Positions 62,156 to 64,000 of a DNA stretch of 64,000 bases are shown here, one piece after another. This stretch comes from Fragilariopsis cylindrus CCMP1102 (taxonomy: Eukaryota; Bacillariophyta; Bacillariophyceae; Bacillariales; Bacillariaceae): contig FMBT01000318.1 of the NCBI GenBank assembly GCA_900095095.1, forward strand, positions 391,242 through 455,241, given 5' to 3'. A program made the translations under genes and the position numbers. The notes under the pieces were generated by a model. It was not told the origin of the DNA, ran no database searches, and was given only the letters and a program-made list of their open reading frames with translations. Every line of letters starts with the position of its first letter. The stretch's first letter is position 1.

Positions 62156-64000
62156 TTATTCGCACAACGACATACCGACCGATCCACTATTATTTGAAGC
62201 ACTTGCGACACTCCAAAACCATGTTCGAAAGCTTTCGTCTGACTTGGAATCATAAAATTTAAATTTGGAACGAAGTTTTACCAGCGCTGCTGGATCTAGT
62301 GTAGAGAGTGCAGGAAAATGAACAATTTGGTTGTCAATTGGATCAGCATGAGAAGGTGCCAAACGAGCGGTGAATCTGCGACTCATGGAATCCCCATCTT
62401 CGAGTACATGTAGTTCTGGTTGTGGGAATCGGTTCATCGAAACTTCCAGTAGATGAGTTTTGAGTTTGTCTCGTATACCATCGTATCTTGTTGCAGTACA
62501 GTTTGCTCCACTCCAAATAAACAGTGTGTCATGAAAATCGGCCGCCACGATACTCTGGTTGATGCAGGTTTGGAAGACGAAGTATATGTGAGTGTGTATT
62601 TCAAAATATTAAAAATGGAAGCAAAAGATCGATATTAATAATGTATACTTACGTCGTCCCACAAACTTAATGTCTCAGCTGGGAATGATACCATATTATC
62701 CCATGCTGAAGAAATACCGTTCATTGATCCCGTACTCAAAACCGTCGGTCGCATCATTTTCAAACAGTCCTCGAGGGGGAAACGAAGAAATAATCCTCTA
62801 ATTTCGGCTCGATCGTCCATCGATCGCATGGGCCCGGGACTAATCAAAGGACCACGACGCAAATGATAAAGCCGATTCAAAGTTTCTTTCAGTTGTGGAG
62901 GGAAAGCCAATTCCAACGAAGATTCTGATTTTCTACGCGATCCAGATTTCGATTTCGAGCGCCTCGAATTACTACAGGACAAACAAAGCATGGAAAATAA
63001 AATAAGTTAGCGTAGTTCTGTTCGGACAATGAAGGCTAAACCATGCAAAGAACAAGAAAAATAAATCTTACTCACCTTCGTGCTTTTTCCTTAAGATCAA
63101 GGAGACGGAAAGCGCTTGAAATTCGATGAACTGTTGCATCTATATCTACCTGTGTATCATATGCAAGTTCCTCTTGCGCATCTGCGTCTCCGGATGCAGT
63201 TAGGACACGAGTATCACTTGTTTCTTCCCTCCCGTGAAGAGATCGGTATACTGCCACCTTCCTAATAAAACTGACATAGTCTCGTCGTCTATGCTACTTA
63301 AGAAATCATTGAGATCTTCGGCGACTGGAATTTTGAATGAGCAGACCCGCGTTATCTCCTCATTCCCCTTACGAGAAATATAACGCGATACTAACTGGAA
63401 AAAAGCATAGACATCTTCTTCGCCAATGCTATCATTGACTTCCATCATAACAGAGACTGTACTCAAAGGATCTACTCTACCCAGTTGAATCCGTGTCATC
63501 GACAATTCCATTGCCTTACTGGAAGGAAGGTTCTTGGTTTTGAAACCTTTTTCTGCTGCAAGCCTGGATCCTTCCTCGAATGCTGATCTTTCATTTTTTT
63601 CAAACCAATTCCAGCACCTAGATCTGGAAGAAAATTACCAGAACCACAGAATTGTGTCGGGGTGACAAAACTATCCGACCGAATATCGAGAATGCATTCC
63701 ACATTTTCGTTATCTTCTTCGTCGAGGTTCTTAGATCTCGAAATGTATGTATTTGAAGAATAAATTCCAAGTTTTCTTCTAGTTGCGGAGTATCAAGAGT
63801 AACAAGAGGCATAACGTACCCACTCGGTTCGACCATTGCTTGATAGGCTGGTAAGGCCAACTCCGTAACCCCGCAACAAACTACATCGATTCCAATTCCA
63901 ACGGAAACTGCAAAGTTTGCCGTCATATCAAAATACTCAACAGCCTTTTGTAGCATATCCGCATCCACAGTATCATGTGTCGGTCCCTTCCCTTTTTTTC
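62156..64000 (-). CDS. Divergent Sec23-like protein, N-terminus beyond window; three frame breaks
   Basis: Exons seen: 62156-62554, 62653-62971 and 63076 to beyond 64000. Parts in protein order: trunk segment VVCCGVTELALPAYQAMVEP; beta-sandwich part FVTPTQFCGSGNFLPDLGAG; ELSMTRIQLGRVDPLSTVSV with the Sec23-type DPLST; SSIDDETMSVLLG, matching the SFDQEAAAVLMAR site; a helical region; and a gelsolin-like end (SIVAADFHDTLFIWSGANC). Sec23 is the GTPase-activating half of the COPII inner coat. Many usual Sec23 residues differ and Ser/Lys-rich linkers are inserted, so this is probably a paralogue and not the main Sec23. One-base deletions are suspected near 63735, 63541 and 63260. Confidence 0.68.

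Overview
This window looks like nuclear DNA of a photosynthetic stramenopile, most likely a diatom. It is AT-rich and carries a few short spliceosomal introns (GTAAGT- or GTATGT-type donors, YAG acceptors). Several predicted proteins begin with a signal peptide ending in an ASAFAP-like motif, which is the entry ticket of red-lineage complex plastids. It also holds LNR/Notch-type and ShK secreted proteins, a plant-type cycloeucalenol cycloisomerase, HCF101 and two plastid Tat subunits. No rRNA, convincing tRNA or CRISPR is visible. The species cannot be fixed from the sequence alone.

Layout. 1-13140: a secreted LNR protein (minus, cut by the left edge), a 2-kb microsatellite-rich gap, plastid ribosome recycling factor divergent from an HCF101-type Fe-S scaffold, a triple CCCH zinc-finger protein, and the kinetochore protein CENP-C rebuilt from three exons. 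13671-17506: a secreted double-ShK protein, a TMEM223-like membrane protein whose intron is a hexanucleotide repeat, a 556-bp MITE-like element with inverted ends, and an acidic nuclear protein. 17817-29997: ATG2, an NDUFAF1/CIA30 complex I assembly factor, a very acidic protein with a long series of FG[DE]F motifs, and plastid IF-1. 31205-38144: an SMPD4-like protein, a bacterial-type peroxiredoxin-glutaredoxin gene bracketed by two about 130-bp direct repeats, and a two-exon GPI-anchored surface protein. 38867-47398: a small unknown protein, an ankyrin protein, a BRAP2-type ubiquitin ligase, a SET methyltransferase and an STN1-like telomere protein. 48056-56613: a SAYSvFN protein, cycloeucalenol cycloisomerase, a ubiquitin protease with a signal peptide, a plastid RluA-type pseudouridine synthase and Pescadillo. 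57228-64000: two tandem plastid TatA/B-like proteins, MON1, and a divergent Sec23-like protein cut by the right edge.

Themes. Plastid function recurs: RRF, IF-1 and RluA serve plastid translation, the TatA/B pair serves thylakoid import, and the signal-peptide ubiquitin protease is a candidate for the ERAD-like import machinery of the periplastidal space. Membrane traffic and autophagy also recur (ATG2, MON1, Sec23-like, the FGEF protein, SAYSvFN). Genes are dense, and many convergent pairs lie 30-110 bp apart.

A caution for every user of this annotation: eight genes carry isolated one-base frame breaks (17 sites that I can place). About 14 look like a missing base, often in a short homopolymer. 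Residual assembly error is the simplest reading. Starts were moved to the first sensible ATG where the longest open frame began at a non-ATG codon.
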